Assembly: GCA_016712315.1 (NCBI GenBank)
Contig: JADJRG010000015.1
Span: 124,001 to 188,000 of the forward strand
Source of the DNA: Nannocystis sp.
GTDB taxonomy: Bacteria > Myxococcota_A > Polyangia > Nannocystales > Nannocystaceae
Reading direction: 5' to 3'
DNA: 64,000 nt
Every line of letters begins with the position of its first letter. The stretch's first letter is position 1. Below the pieces are notes generated by a model. The model was not told the origin of the DNA. It saw nothing but the letters and a program-made list of their open reading frames with translations, and did no database searches. The translations under genes were made by a program, and so were the position numbers. Of the stretch, positions 39,223 to 47,062 are shown one piece after another.

Positions 39223-41229
39223 ATGTCGTGGATCGAGGTCGATATCGAGCGTGACAATCAGGCGATCCTCGCCTCCGCGCGCGGCGCTCGCGGTGAACGA
39301 GTGGCCCCCTACGACCTCGCGCCGATCAACCTCGGCCGGCTCTCGGGGCTCGGCAGCGGCGTGCGAAGGGCGGTCGCGTCGAGCCAGGAGCTGCCCGATC
39401 ACGTGGTCGTCAACGCCCGCGAGCTCTATGCCGCGCTCTTCCGCGATCAGCTCCGCGACCTCGTGGTGCGCGAGGGCGAGGCCGCGCGGGCGAAGGGGCG
39501 GCGGCTGCTGCTGCGGCTGATGATCCGCGATCCTGAGCTGCAGCGCTTCCCCTGGGAGGCGATGTGCCGGCCCGAGACGGCGCGGGACTTCGTCGGGTGC
39601 CTGCCCGATCTCTTGGTCAGCCGCGGGGTCAACTCCAACGAGCCCCACGAGGCCCGCGAGATCCGCCACGCCACGCGTATCCTGGTGATCGCGCCGCTCG
39701 GCGAGGAGGAGAAGATCGCCTCGCTGAAGAGCGCGCTGCACGAGTCGATCGCGGAGGGCGCGATCCAATGGCTGCCGCCGATCGTCGGCGCGGAGACGAT
39801 CGGGCCCCGCCTCTTCGAGCGCTTGCGCCGGGTCGAGGAGCCGCACGTCATCCATTGGATCGGCCACGGCGGCGCGGACGAGCGCCAGAACCCTTGCCTC
39901 TACCTCGCGGAGGACGCGGACGGCGAGACGAGCTTTATCCTCGCGGAGACGCTCGCGCAGGAGCTGAAGACGTCGATCGGCGCCGAGCTGCGCTTGATCG
40001 TGCTCGAGGCGTGCAGCGGCGCCCGACCGGGGGCCTTCGCGAGCGCCGCCGAGATCTTGGCGCGATCGGGGGCCGACGCGGTCGTCGCCCACCTCTGGCC
40101 GGTCAAGGCGGAGGTCGCACGAGACCTCTCCGCGACCTTCTACCGGACGCTCACGGGCAGCCGCGACGGCGTGGGTGACGTCGCGGCCAGCCTGCAAGCG
40201 ACCCGTCGGACCTTCATCGAGCGGGGCGCGGAGGCCTTCTCGCCGGTGCTCTATCTGCGGGGCGCGGACCCTCGCCTGCTCGACTTTAAGCGCCGCCGGC
40301 TGATCGCGCCGACGCAGGCGCGCGGGGGGGTGGCCGCGGGTGACGTCGATCCGGTGCTGCTCACGGTGCTGCGTGAGCCCTTCTCGCTGGTGCTCGGAGG
40401 CGGCAGCGGCGGGGCGATCCCCGGCCACGCCGAGCTGATCAAGGACCTCACCGCGGAGCTGGGCAAGCACGGCGAGGCCGGCCTCAACACCCTCGGCCTC
40501 AGCGCCCTCGCGGAGCGCTTCTTCCTGCGTTATGGCAAGAACAAGCTCAGCCGCTTGTTCCAAAAGACGGTCGGGACGACCGTGGATCTGCCGATCCCGC
40601 CCTTCGTCGAGGCGCTGACCGAGGTCTTGCGGCCCGGCGCGCACACGACCCTGCTCTGGCTGCCTTTTCTCGAGCACGCGCTCGCGGAGCGCCACCCCGA
40701 TCGGACGATCTACGTGATCCAGCCGGCGGCGCCGGCGAGCGGCGAGCCGCGGCTCGTGCTGGTCCGACCGGCGGGGCGTCGTGAGTGGGAGGAGGACGAG
40801 GATCCGCGGCCCGACGTCGACCTCAGCCGTGACTTCATGATCCTGCGCCTCTACGGCGGCTACTCGCCGGAGGCGCAGCCTGTGCTCACGAGCCCGCAGT
40901 TGACCGAGGACGACCATATTCAGGGGCTGTTGGACATGCACGAGCTCTTCCCGCCCGACTGGGAGTGTCAGTTCGTCGGATGGCTGCGCTCACACCCGCT
41001 GCTCTGCGCCGGGATCTCGGTGATCGAGTGGCGCCACCGCATGCTGCTGCGCTGGCTGCTCGATCAGCGGCCGCCCTCGCGGGTCAGCGTCGCCGTCGTC
41101 GATCCGGCGGCGTCGGAGCGCGAGATCTGGGATCGCGGCGCGGGCGGGCTCTTCGGCCTCGGTACGGTCCGTGCGGTGGAGCTCGGGCTCGCGGATCTCA
41201 CGGATGTGATCGCCGAGGTGAAGCCATGA
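39223..41229 (+). CDS. CHAT protease fused to a degenerate SIR2-like module
   Basis: A 668-residue protein. Residues about 60-345 form a CHAT (caspase-like) protease domain with the catalytic His215 in HVIHWIGHGG and Cys264 in LIVLEACSGARPG, and the usual 'VVAHLWPV' and 'FYRTLTG' strands after it. Residues about 385-665 resemble the SIR2_2 fold: a glycine-rich opening (LVLGGGSGGAIPG), HTTLLWLPFLEHAL in the position of the TTNYDxxLE segment, and LRLYGGYSPEAQPVLTSPQL in that of KLHGxxxxPxxIVLT. The NAD-site Asn and His of active SIR2 modules appear to be replaced, so it is probably a sensor or binding module. ATG 39223 follows a GGGGG ribosome site; ATGA overlap with the next gene. Confidence 0.75.
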   Translation: MSWIEVDIERDNQAILASARGARGERVAPYDLAPINLGRLSGLGSGVRRAVASSQELPDHVVVNARELYAALFRDQLRDLVVREGEAARAKGRRLLLRLMIRDPELQRFPWEAMCRPETARDFVGCLPDLLVSRGVNSNEPHEAREIRHATRILVIAPLGEEEKIASLKSALHESIAEGAIQWLPPIVGAETIGPRLFERLRRVEEPHVIHWIGHGGADERQNPCLYLAEDADGETSFILAETLAQELKTSIGAELRLIVLEACSGARPGAFASAAEILARSGADAVVAHLWPVKAEVARDLSATFYRTLTGSRDGVGDVAASLQATRRTFIERGAEAFSPVLYLRGADPRLLDFKRRRLIAPTQARGGVAAGDVDPVLLTVLREPFSLVLGGGSGGAIPGHAELIKDLTAELGKHGEAGLNTLGLSALAERFFLRYGKNKLSRLFQKTVGTTVDLPIPPFVEALTEVLRPGAHTTLLWLPFLEHALAERHPDRTIYVIQPAAPASGEPRLVLVRPAGRREWEEDEDPRPDVDLSRDFMILRLYGGYSPEAQPVLTSPQLTEDDHIQGLLDMHELFPPDWECQFVGWLRSHPLLCAGISVIEWRHRMLLRWLLDQRPPSRVSVAVVDPAASEREIWDRGAGGLFGLGTVRAVELGLADLTDVIAEVKP

Positions 41230-42461
41230 GCGCGGCGCAGACGCCCATCGACCGCCGCGCGCTGCGGCGTAACGACCCCGCCGCGTTGGCGACGATCCTC
41301 GTCGGCCAGCTCACGGCCTATCGCTGCTCGACGGTCTACTCGCCGACGGCGACCCGCCTCGACGCCTTTGTGCGCGACGAGATCTTGCCGCGTCTGCGCG
41401 AGTCGCTCGACGTGCGTGAGGTGATCGTCGAGCGCTGGGATAAGAAGAAGGGGCCGACCGTCCAGCAGCTCGTCGAGGCGATCGCCACCCAGCTCGAGAT
41501 CGAGCCCGAGGACCCGACGATGAAGCCGATGGCCGCGCTCGAGGCGACGCTGCGTCGCGCGGAGCGGCGCTCGGAGCGCCCGCTGCTGCTCGTGCTCTAT
41601 CGCCTGGAGACGCTGCTCGACAAGGGGCGCGACCCCGGCGAGGTCTCGCGCTTCGTCGACGCGCTCGCGCGTATGACCGCGCTGCCGATGCACGGCCTGC
41701 ATATCGTGCTAGGCGTCAAAGAGGAGGATCTCGGCGCCTTTCGCGAGCTGCTGCGCGGCCGCTGGCGCCTGCTCGCCAATGACATCCGGATCCGCCCGAG
41801 CGGCAAGAAGTGGCTGCTCTCGCTGCCGCTGATGATCGTCGCGTATACGAGCTCCAACACGGTCGCGGTGACCACGGCCGCGGCGGTGTGCGCGGGGGCG
41901 GGCGCGGGGGTCGGCGCCGTCGCGGGGATCGAGGTCGCCGAGCAGCGCACCGAGGCGCTGCAGACCGAGGTCGAGGGGCTGCGTCGCCGGCTCGGCGCGC
42001 GCGGCGCTGGCAGATCCGTCGCGGCGGGGGACGGGGCGACGACGGAAAGCACGACGACAGAGGCGACGACGGATACGACGACAGATACGACGACGGATGA
42101 CACGACGACGGACGCCACGACGACGGACGGTGCGACGACGGATGGGACGACGTCGCATGATCTAGACACGAGCACCGACGCGAGTGAGACCGAGGTCGAA
42201 CCCGCGCCGAAGCCGGACCTCTGCGACGCGTCGTCGCGGGACGGCCACTGCGGCGTGTGTGTGCGCGCTCAGTGCTGCGACGCCCTGCGCGCGTGCAAGA
42301 AGTCGAAGTGGCGGCGCTGCGTGCTGCGGGGCAAGATCGGCGGAGAAGATTGCCTGCCCGAGATGGTCGAGCTCGAGTGTCGCAGCTTGGCGCTATGTGC
42401 CCTAGAGAACACCTGTCGGGCTGATTGTTTTATCCCTGAAGAAGAGGAGGCGGAGGAGTGA
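41226..42461 (+). CDS. Transmembrane pseudo-STAND protein with Cys-rich C-terminal domain
   Basis: A 411-residue protein. Residues 20-190 follow the layout of STAND NTPases ('...LDAFVRDEILPRLRE', then 'RPLLLVLYRLETLLD...FVDALARM...GLHIVLGVKEEDLGAFREL', equal to the Walker B DQFEELF and following ReD region), but the P-loop is replaced by YSPTATR and the Walker B acids are lost. A hydrophobic segment (about 196-235) is followed by a short coiled coil, a Thr-rich linker (270-320, TTTD repeats) and a domain of about 70 residues with 12 Cys (332-402). The Thr linker is like those of surface lipoproteins here, so the Cys-rich end is predicted to face outward. ATG 41226 overlaps the CHAT stop. Confidence 0.65.
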   Translation: MSAAQTPIDRRALRRNDPAALATILVGQLTAYRCSTVYSPTATRLDAFVRDEILPRLRESLDVREVIVERWDKKKGPTVQQLVEAIATQLEIEPEDPTMKPMAALEATLRRAERRSERPLLLVLYRLETLLDKGRDPGEVSRFVDALARMTALPMHGLHIVLGVKEEDLGAFRELLRGRWRLLANDIRIRPSGKKWLLSLPLMIVAYTSSNTVAVTTAAAVCAGAGAGVGAVAGIEVAEQRTEALQTEVEGLRRRLGARGAGRSVAAGDGATTESTTTEATTDTTTDTTTDDTTTDATTTDGATTDGTTSHDLDTSTDASETEVEPAPKPDLCDASSRDGHCGVCVRAQCCDALRACKKSKWRRCVLRGKIGGEDCLPEMVELECRSLALCALENTCRADCFIPEEEEAEE

Positions 42462-42533
42462 TCGCCGCGGTGTGCCGCCGCTCGTCCTCTACGATCAACG
42501 AACTGATCGACGCCACGAGATCGAGCGGCGAGA

Positions 42534-42821
42534 TCAACTCCTCAAGCAGCCGCCGTGCTGCCACAGCTCGGCGCGTAGACCCATGGGGACCTTGAGCGAG
42601 GAGATCTGGTCGTTGCCGATCGTCAGGCTTTGCACGTCGTTGCCGATCCCGAGCTGGTTTCAATTGTAGCGACTAGGGAACGCTACTAGCGCGCTAGATC
42701 CAGCGATAGGGGCCTCGTATCCGGTATTTTTTCGGATAACGTGAACCGATGATGAGGCGTCAAATACGGCCCACGGGTCGCTGTTTCGCCGTGGTTTATG
42801 CAATATAAGGATCCCATTCAT
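42534..42821 (-). pseudogene. Decayed beta-gamma-crystallin-like gene
   Basis: On the minus strand an ATG at 42821 opens a 53-codon frame ending 'SALVAFPSRYN' at a TGA (42660-42662); the same frame then continues NQLGIGNDVQSLTIGNDQISSLKVPMGLRAELWQHGG to a stop at 42534. The second part matches the beta-gamma-crystallin Greek-key pattern (IGNDxISSLxVPxGxxVxLxEH). The TGA could derive from an Arg CGA by one transition. The export signal and the end of the second motif are missing. It occupies most of the 440-base gap between the pseudo-STAND gene and the Cys-rich lipoprotein gene. A 12-base palindrome (CTAGCGCGCTAG) lies at 42686-42697. Confidence 0.45.
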
Positions 42822-42902
42822 CGGGCGCTGTCGAGGCCGGCCGGCCGCCCTCGTGGTGGGTTTTCGACTTTCAGCTAAAGACTGAGATAGAGTCGAGGTG
42901 TT

Positions 42903-44039
42903 ATGACTGGGACGAGGGCGGGGCGGTCGGTGGGGTTGGAATTAGACGACGCGCCGCGGCCGCTCCGACGCCTCGGGTTGTGGCTCAGCGCCGCGGCCTC
43001 GCTGCTCAGCGCCTGCGCGGTCCCCTGCGTCGACGACGGCTTCTTAGCCATGCAGCACGACGAGGCGTGCAAGACCAGCCAGACGACGAGCACGGACGGC
43101 ACGACGACGACGGGCGCGACGACGACGGGCGCGACGACGACGAGCACGACGGACGCGAGCAGCACCAGCGACGGCGCGACGACGGCGAGCAGCACCGACG
43201 GCACATCGACGACCAGCGGGGGGATCTGCGGCGACGGGGTCGTCGATCCTGGCGAGGGCTGCGACGACGGCGCGAGCAACGGCGATGATAAAGGGTGCAA
43301 GTCCGACTGCACGCCGCAGGTGTGCGGCGACGGGGCCTTGGGGCCGGGCGAGGGCTGCGACGACGGCAACGTCGATCCCGGCGACGGCTGCGGCGCGAGC
43401 TGTGTGCTCGAGAGCTGCGGCGACAACAAGCTCGACGCGGGCGAGCTCTGTGACGACGGCCAGAACGGCGACAACGACGACGGCTGCACGGACCTGTGCA
43501 CGCTGCCGGTGTGCGGCGACGGCTTCGTCCAGCCGAGCCTCGGTGAGGGCTGCGACGACGGGCCCGATAACGCGGACGACAAGGCCTGCAAGTTCGACTG
43601 TACGCCGCAGGTGTGCGGCGACGGGGCGATGGGGCCGGGCGAGGGCTGCGACGACGGCAACGTCGATCCTGGCGACGGCTGCGACGCGATGTGTGCGCTG
43701 GAGAGCTGCGGCGACAACAAGATCGACGCAGGTGAGGCGTGTGATGACGGTAAAAACGGCGATCAAGACGACGGCTGCACGGACCTCTGCGCGCTGCCGA
43801 TCTGCGGCGACGGCTTCGTCCAGCCGAGCCTCAGCGAGCAGTGCGACGAGGCGGGGAACAACAAGGACGACGGGGCGTGCACGTCGGCGTGTCAGGCGGC
43901 GGTGTGCGGCGACGGGCTGGTGCACGCGGGCGTCGAGCAGTGCGACGAGGGCGTGAACTCACAACCCTCCCCCGTGGAGCGCCCCGATCCCCAGCCTCCT
44001 TGCTTCTTGGCTCAGATCGGCGTTCTACGGGGGTTTTAG
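42903..44039 (+). CDS. Cysteine-rich repeat lipoprotein, C-terminally truncated
   Basis: A 378-residue predicted lipoprotein. Lipobox LLSAC (Cys about 38 after a long n-region), a Thr/Ser linker (TTTGAT units) to about residue 105, then about eight Myxococcus-type cysteine-rich repeats (DUF4215-like), each with a pattern such as CGDGxxxPGEGCDDGNxDxGDGCxxxC. The array stops in mid-repeat at CDEGVN and is followed by about 25 unrelated residues (SQPSPVERPDP...) up to the stop. Full-length homologues usually continue. The break near 43962 coincides with the start of a degenerate region, so the gene is probably truncated by deletion or insertion; the product may still be made. Confidence 0.75.
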   Translation: MTGTRAGRSVGLELDDAPRPLRRLGLWLSAAASLLSACAVPCVDDGFLAMQHDEACKTSQTTSTDGTTTTGATTTGATTTSTTDASSTSDGATTASSTDGTSTTSGGICGDGVVDPGEGCDDGASNGDDKGCKSDCTPQVCGDGALGPGEGCDDGNVDPGDGCGASCVLESCGDNKLDAGELCDDGQNGDNDDGCTDLCTLPVCGDGFVQPSLGEGCDDGPDNADDKACKFDCTPQVCGDGAMGPGEGCDDGNVDPGDGCDAMCALESCGDNKIDAGEACDDGKNGDQDDGCTDLCALPICGDGFVQPSLSEQCDEAGNNKDDGACTSACQAAVCGDGLVHAGVEQCDEGVNSQPSPVERPDPQPPCFLAQIGVLRGF

Positions 44040-44618
44040 CGCTCCCCCTGCGTCACCCCCGCGGCCCACCTGGTGCGGGCAACGCGCGAAACGGCTCGCT
44101 ACCGGCAACGGTTTGGCAACGCCCCAGGCCCCAGAATCGGCTGGCAACGGAGCACCCTGTCGGCGGAGGTTGCCAGAGGTGGTTGCCAGATGTAGCGGTG
44201 GCCACCCCTTTCGGATCGGGTGCCCTCGTCCCGCCCCGCGCGCTGCCGCCCAAGGTGCCCATCTACGAGGGCCCCTTGCCCTGGGGCGAGCTCGCAGAGC
44301 AGGCTCGCAGGTAGGTGATGTCCTACGAGAGCATCTCGCGGACCTCGAGATGGGAGGGCATCTTCGCCGCTGTTGACCATGCTCGGACGTGTCCGCGTCC
44401 CGGCGTTTCTGCGCCGTCATCTTAGCGTCGCGCATCCTGGTATCAACCAGCGATCTCCTGGCGATCAGAAACCGGGCAGCGCCCCCTCATGCCGGCGGCT
44501 ACTTGCACATCCGGCCGCGGGCGCCCCGCCGATGCGCCCGAAATTGCTGCTCCAGGCGGCCCCCGGCCCGGCAAGGCTTTCACTGGCCGCCGCTCCTATC
44601 GACTGCGACAAGAGACCC
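44040..44618. other. Degenerate gap with short inverted repeats
   Basis: No convincing gene in about 580 bases. The sequence GGCAAC recurs several times between 44075 and 44150, and CTGGCAAC (44141-44148) forms an 8-bp perfect inverted repeat with GTTGCCAG (44169-44176), which occurs again at 44182-44189. Open frames here have no recognisable product and skewed composition. It follows directly on the truncated Cys-rich gene and probably consists of rearranged remnants. Confidence 0.4.
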
Positions 44619-45062
44619 ATGGCACCTCAACCAGTCACCGCCCTCAAGTCCCACCACGAGTACGCCGCGAAGGTCGTGTGCGGCTACCTCAAGGAGCAGA
44701 AGGGCCCGCTCAGCCCCGGCCGCTACTTCACCGCCGTCAACATCCACAACCCGAGCGCCAAGGAGGCCCACATCTGCGTCAAGCTGGCGATCGCCAAGCC
44801 CGGCGGGCCCGGGCCGGTGACCGCCTTCCACGGCTTCAACCTCGGCCCCGATCAGGCGATGGAGATCGACTGCGAGCTGATCCACAAGCTCGCCGAGGGC
44901 GCGGAGTTCATCAAGGGCTTCGTCGTGATCAAGGCGATCCCCGAGCTCGACGTCGTCGCCGTCTACACCGCGGGCGCGGTCGAGGCCCCGGGCTGGGTGA
45001 CGACGATGCACACCGAGCGGGTCCCCCCGCGGACGATCGTCGGCGGCCTCCCCCACTGCTGA
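44619..45062 (+). CDS. Conserved hypothetical protein (AKVVCG...NIHNP family)
   Basis: A 147-residue soluble protein with features of an uncharacterised family I have seen across proteobacteria: AAKVVCG near the start, RYFTAVNIHNP, a conserved 'DCELI' segment, 'FIKGFVVI' and 'ELDVVAVYTAG'. Predicted all-beta, no signal peptide in this start. ATG 44619 is chosen because the family core starts 12 residues later; the frame is open upstream. It is the only intact-looking gene in the degenerate 44-46 kb stretch. Function unknown. Confidence 0.75.
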   Translation: MAPQPVTALKSHHEYAAKVVCGYLKEQKGPLSPGRYFTAVNIHNPSAKEAHICVKLAIAKPGGPGPVTAFHGFNLGPDQAMEIDCELIHKLAEGAEFIKGFVVIKAIPELDVVAVYTAGAVEAPGWVTTMHTERVPPRTIVGGLPHC

Positions 45063-45074
45063 GCCGAGGGCCGC

Positions 45075-45247
45075 CGCCGCGATCAGCAGGCAAAGCTGTC
45101 GAGGATGCTCACAGGCTTCTACAACTACTTCGCGCTACCCCACTGCGGGCCAAAACTCTACGGCCTCCACAGCGATGTAATGCGAATGTGGCGTAAAGCG
45201 ATAATGAGGAGGAGCCAACGGAGCAAGACCCACTGGAGCTACCTCCC
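45075..45247 (+). pseudogene. Group II intron reverse transcriptase/maturase, C-terminal remnant
   Basis: The plus-strand frame through the ATG at 45105 reads 'AKLSRMLTGFYNYFALP...LHSDVMRMWRKAIMRRSQRSKTHWSYL'. This matches the maturase C-terminus of group II intron-encoded reverse transcriptases (L-x-G-x-x-x-Y-Y/F ... W...L-x-RRSQR...W). The catalytic YADD domain and most of the gene are missing upstream, where an unrelated intact gene ends at 45062. No intron RNA domains were recognised nearby. A dead mobile-element remnant. Confidence 0.65.
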
Positions 45248-45250
45248 GTC

Positions 45251-45292
45251 CAGGCAAAACCCAGGCAAAATCGAGCGGGGCGATCATGGGCC
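45251..45292 (+). repeat. Diverged direct repeat, copy A
   Basis: A 42-base stretch beginning CAGGCAAAACCCAGGCAAAA. It matches 47410-47450 at roughly 37 of 41 positions, same orientation. It follows directly on the group II intron reverse transcriptase remnant. Confidence 0.7.
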
Positions 45293-45566
45293 AGGAGCAG
45301 GCTGCGGCGAGGCCAGCGGGCAAAACCATCACCGCCCTCGTGTCCTGTCCGCGCCCGCGCCCGCCACCGCCGTCTCGTCCGCGGCGGGACGATCGTATCC
45401 GTCCGACCCACCGCGTAGTGCGGGGCTCTGGGAGGGGGTGTGACCGATGCCTCGCCTCGGCCACGCCGACTATTCGCCGGCTGACCGCGCGCTCCTCGCG
45501 TCGCGCTCGACGGCCCCTTGGCGCTCGCCGGAGGCGGAGAGCTCTCAGGGGAATGGCGGCGTGTGT
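45293..45566. other. Gap without a recognised gene
   Basis: About 270 bases between repeat copy A and the restriction-enzyme remnant. The plus-strand frame from ATG 45447 reads 'PRLGHADYSPADRALLASRS...' and runs towards the remnant but shows no family match. Probably junction DNA. Confidence 0.4.
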
Positions 45567-45845
45567 TATCACACAAAAATTCAATCCGGTTGGCAGCACA
45601 GCGCAAGTCCGTTTCAATACCTCCAAGACCAAGCGCTGGCAAACCGACGCGCGGCGCTGTCAGCTCAACTGGGTGATCCTCGAGCGACTGGGAAGGCGAG
45701 TTCTGCCGTGTCGCTGAGGTGCATCCACGCGTGCGCGCCTACGTGAAGAACCACAGCCTCGGCTTCGAGGTGCCGTATCGCTTCGGCTCCGAGATGCGCA
45801 AGTACCGGCCCGACTTCATCGTCAAGGTCGAAGACGGCCACGGCG
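45567..45845 (+). pseudogene. Restriction-enzyme C-terminal fragment, frameshifted
   Basis: Two neighbouring frames carry one protein. The first reads NPVGSTAQVRFNTSKTKRW then QTDARRCQLNWVIL up to about 45682; the second resumes at 45686 with DWEGEFCRVAEVHPRVRAYVK and continues NHSLGFEVPYRFGSEMRKYRPDFIVKVEDGHG to about 45845. Joined, these match the C-terminal region of type III-like restriction endonuclease subunits (BPTD_3080 type: C-h-x-x-W-V ... DWE-x-x-F ... HPRVxAYVKN ... GFEVPYR ... YxPDFIV). Loss of two bases (or gain of one) near 45681-45686 breaks the frame, and the homology stops where '(L)EIKGYRGED' would follow. The helicase and methylase parts are absent. Confidence 0.75.
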
Positions 45846-46099
45846 CCACCACCACCGCCGCGACCAGCAGCAGCGCCGCCACGTCCCGCTCGATCGCCTC
45901 ACTGCGCCGCGCCGCGCCGTCGCGGGCCTCGCCCTCGCCCTCGCCGCCTGCGCTCCGCACACCCCTCCCCGCACCATCGACGCGCCTCACGCCCGCGGCC
46001 CCACCTCCGGCGCGCCCTCAGCCCCAAAAGGCCCAACCCGCCCCCGATCTCGAGGTCATCGACGGCTACTTCTTTTAGCGACCAACCAATCCGGGGTCA

Positions 46100-46957
46100 T
46101 CACCATCGACCGCCCTGGAGGTAACGAAGCAGAGAGGCCAGCTCCAGCGAACCTCGTGGTGGATAGATAATCTCCCAAGTGACGACCAGATCCCCCTGCT
46201 TATGCTTGCTCCGCACCCCTTCCCCCTTGATCCGAACCTCCGCTGGGTCGCCGAAGTCCAGGAATAGCTCAAACGTGTTCCCCCACGGAGATACCACGGT
46301 CACGCCCTCTCGCATGTAGATCTGATAAAAGGAGATTCGGACCCCCATGTGTAGATCCACCCCCTTGATCGTCCACGGGACGCTCTCGACGTAGCCACCC
46401 ACTGTCACAATAAGCACCCCGGGGGGGGTCCCGGATCCCTTACCTCTTCTGCGCCACACTTTTCCGACCGGACACCCCGGCGCGACCTTGATCACCACCG
46501 TCCCGTGCGCGGTCTCCAGGGGCAGTTCACCGCCGAGCAGCGCGATTGCCCACGGAACCCGGATGGTGACCCAAACGTCACTCGGTGGCGGCGGCGGTGG
46601 TGGCGGCGGCGGCGGCGGCGGTCGCGGCGGTGGCGGCGGCGGTGGTGGTCGCGGCGGCGGCGGCGGCGGTGGCGGCGGTGGTGGTGGCGGCGGTCGCGGC
46701 GGCGGCGGCGGCGGCGGCTCCGCTCGGCGTCGGATCCCCTCTCGCTCCGCCTTGATGGCCTGATAGGCCTCGTTGATCCTCGACGCTAAGGCCGCCACTT
46801 GAGAGTTACCCGGATGGCGGTCCGGGTGCCAGGCGCTCATGAGCCGTCGCCACGCGCCGCGTATCTCTTCGTCCGTGGAGAACGGGCTCACACCGAGGAG
46901 CGCATACTTGCCCAACACCGCCCGCAGGATACACCAGGCCCCCGCCGCTCGTATCAA
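46100..46957 (-). CDS. DnaJ-like protein with polyproline linker
   Basis: A 285-residue protein: a J domain (about 15-70) with YALLGVSPFSTDEEIRGAWRRL and the HPD motif that stimulates DnaK, a linker of about 42 prolines interrupted by three Arg (about 80-128), and a C-terminal region (about 130-285) beginning DVWVTIRVPWAIALLGGELPLET, which matches the start of the DnaJ substrate-binding beta domain. The zinc-finger domain is absent. Possible start codons are ATG 46957 or GTG 46918, the latter directly before the J domain. An isolated gene in the degenerate region. It may direct DnaK to particular clients. Confidence 0.75.
   Translation of the reverse strand: MIRAAGAWCILRAVLGKYALLGVSPFSTDEEIRGAWRRLMSAWHPDRHPGNSQVAALASRINEAYQAIKAEREGIRRRAEPPPPPPPRPPPPPPPPPPPPPPRPPPPPPPPRPPPPPPPPPPPPPSDVWVTIRVPWAIALLGGELPLETAHGTVVIKVAPGCPVGKVWRRRGKGSGTPPGVLIVTVGGYVESVPWTIKGVDLHMGVRISFYQIYMREGVTVVSPWGNTFELFLDFGDPAEVRIKGEGVRSKHKQGDLVVTWEIIYPPRGSLELASLLRYLQGGRW
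46584..46722 (-). repeat. GGC/GGT triplet-rich tract encoding polyproline
   Basis: A tract of GGC, GGT and CGC triplets on the plus strand, read as Pro with a few Arg on the minus strand. Pure low-complexity sequence, prone to slippage. Confidence 0.9.
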
Positions 46958-47062
46958 CCTGTGCGCAACGTCGACTCAGGCTCGTCCGCGCGCTCATTGG
47001 CGATAGCGCGCCCCTCCGCTCGACGGATAACGCGCCGCTCGCGTCTGCGCCGCGGGCTCTTT

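Noticed and set aside
39022..40941. Minus-strand open frame of about 640 codons opposite the CHAT gene
   Set aside because: Arg/Gln/Pro-rich mirror frame with no domain; CHAT motifs on the plus strand are decisive.
42686..42697. Perfect 12-base palindrome CTAGCGCGCTAG as a possible operator
   Set aside because: It lies inside the decayed crystallin-like frame and occurs once; a regulator site cannot be argued from one copy.
44025..44435. Minus-strand open frames between the truncated Cys-rich gene and the conserved hypothetical gene
   Set aside because: Arg/Pro/Gly-rich translations with no motif; not supportable as genes.
45846..46078. Lipoprotein-like signal (GLALALAACAP) in one plus-strand frame after the restriction remnant
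   Set aside because: No start codon and no body follows; the neighbouring frames are low-complexity Pro/Ala/Ser. Could be another junction fragment but cannot be supported.
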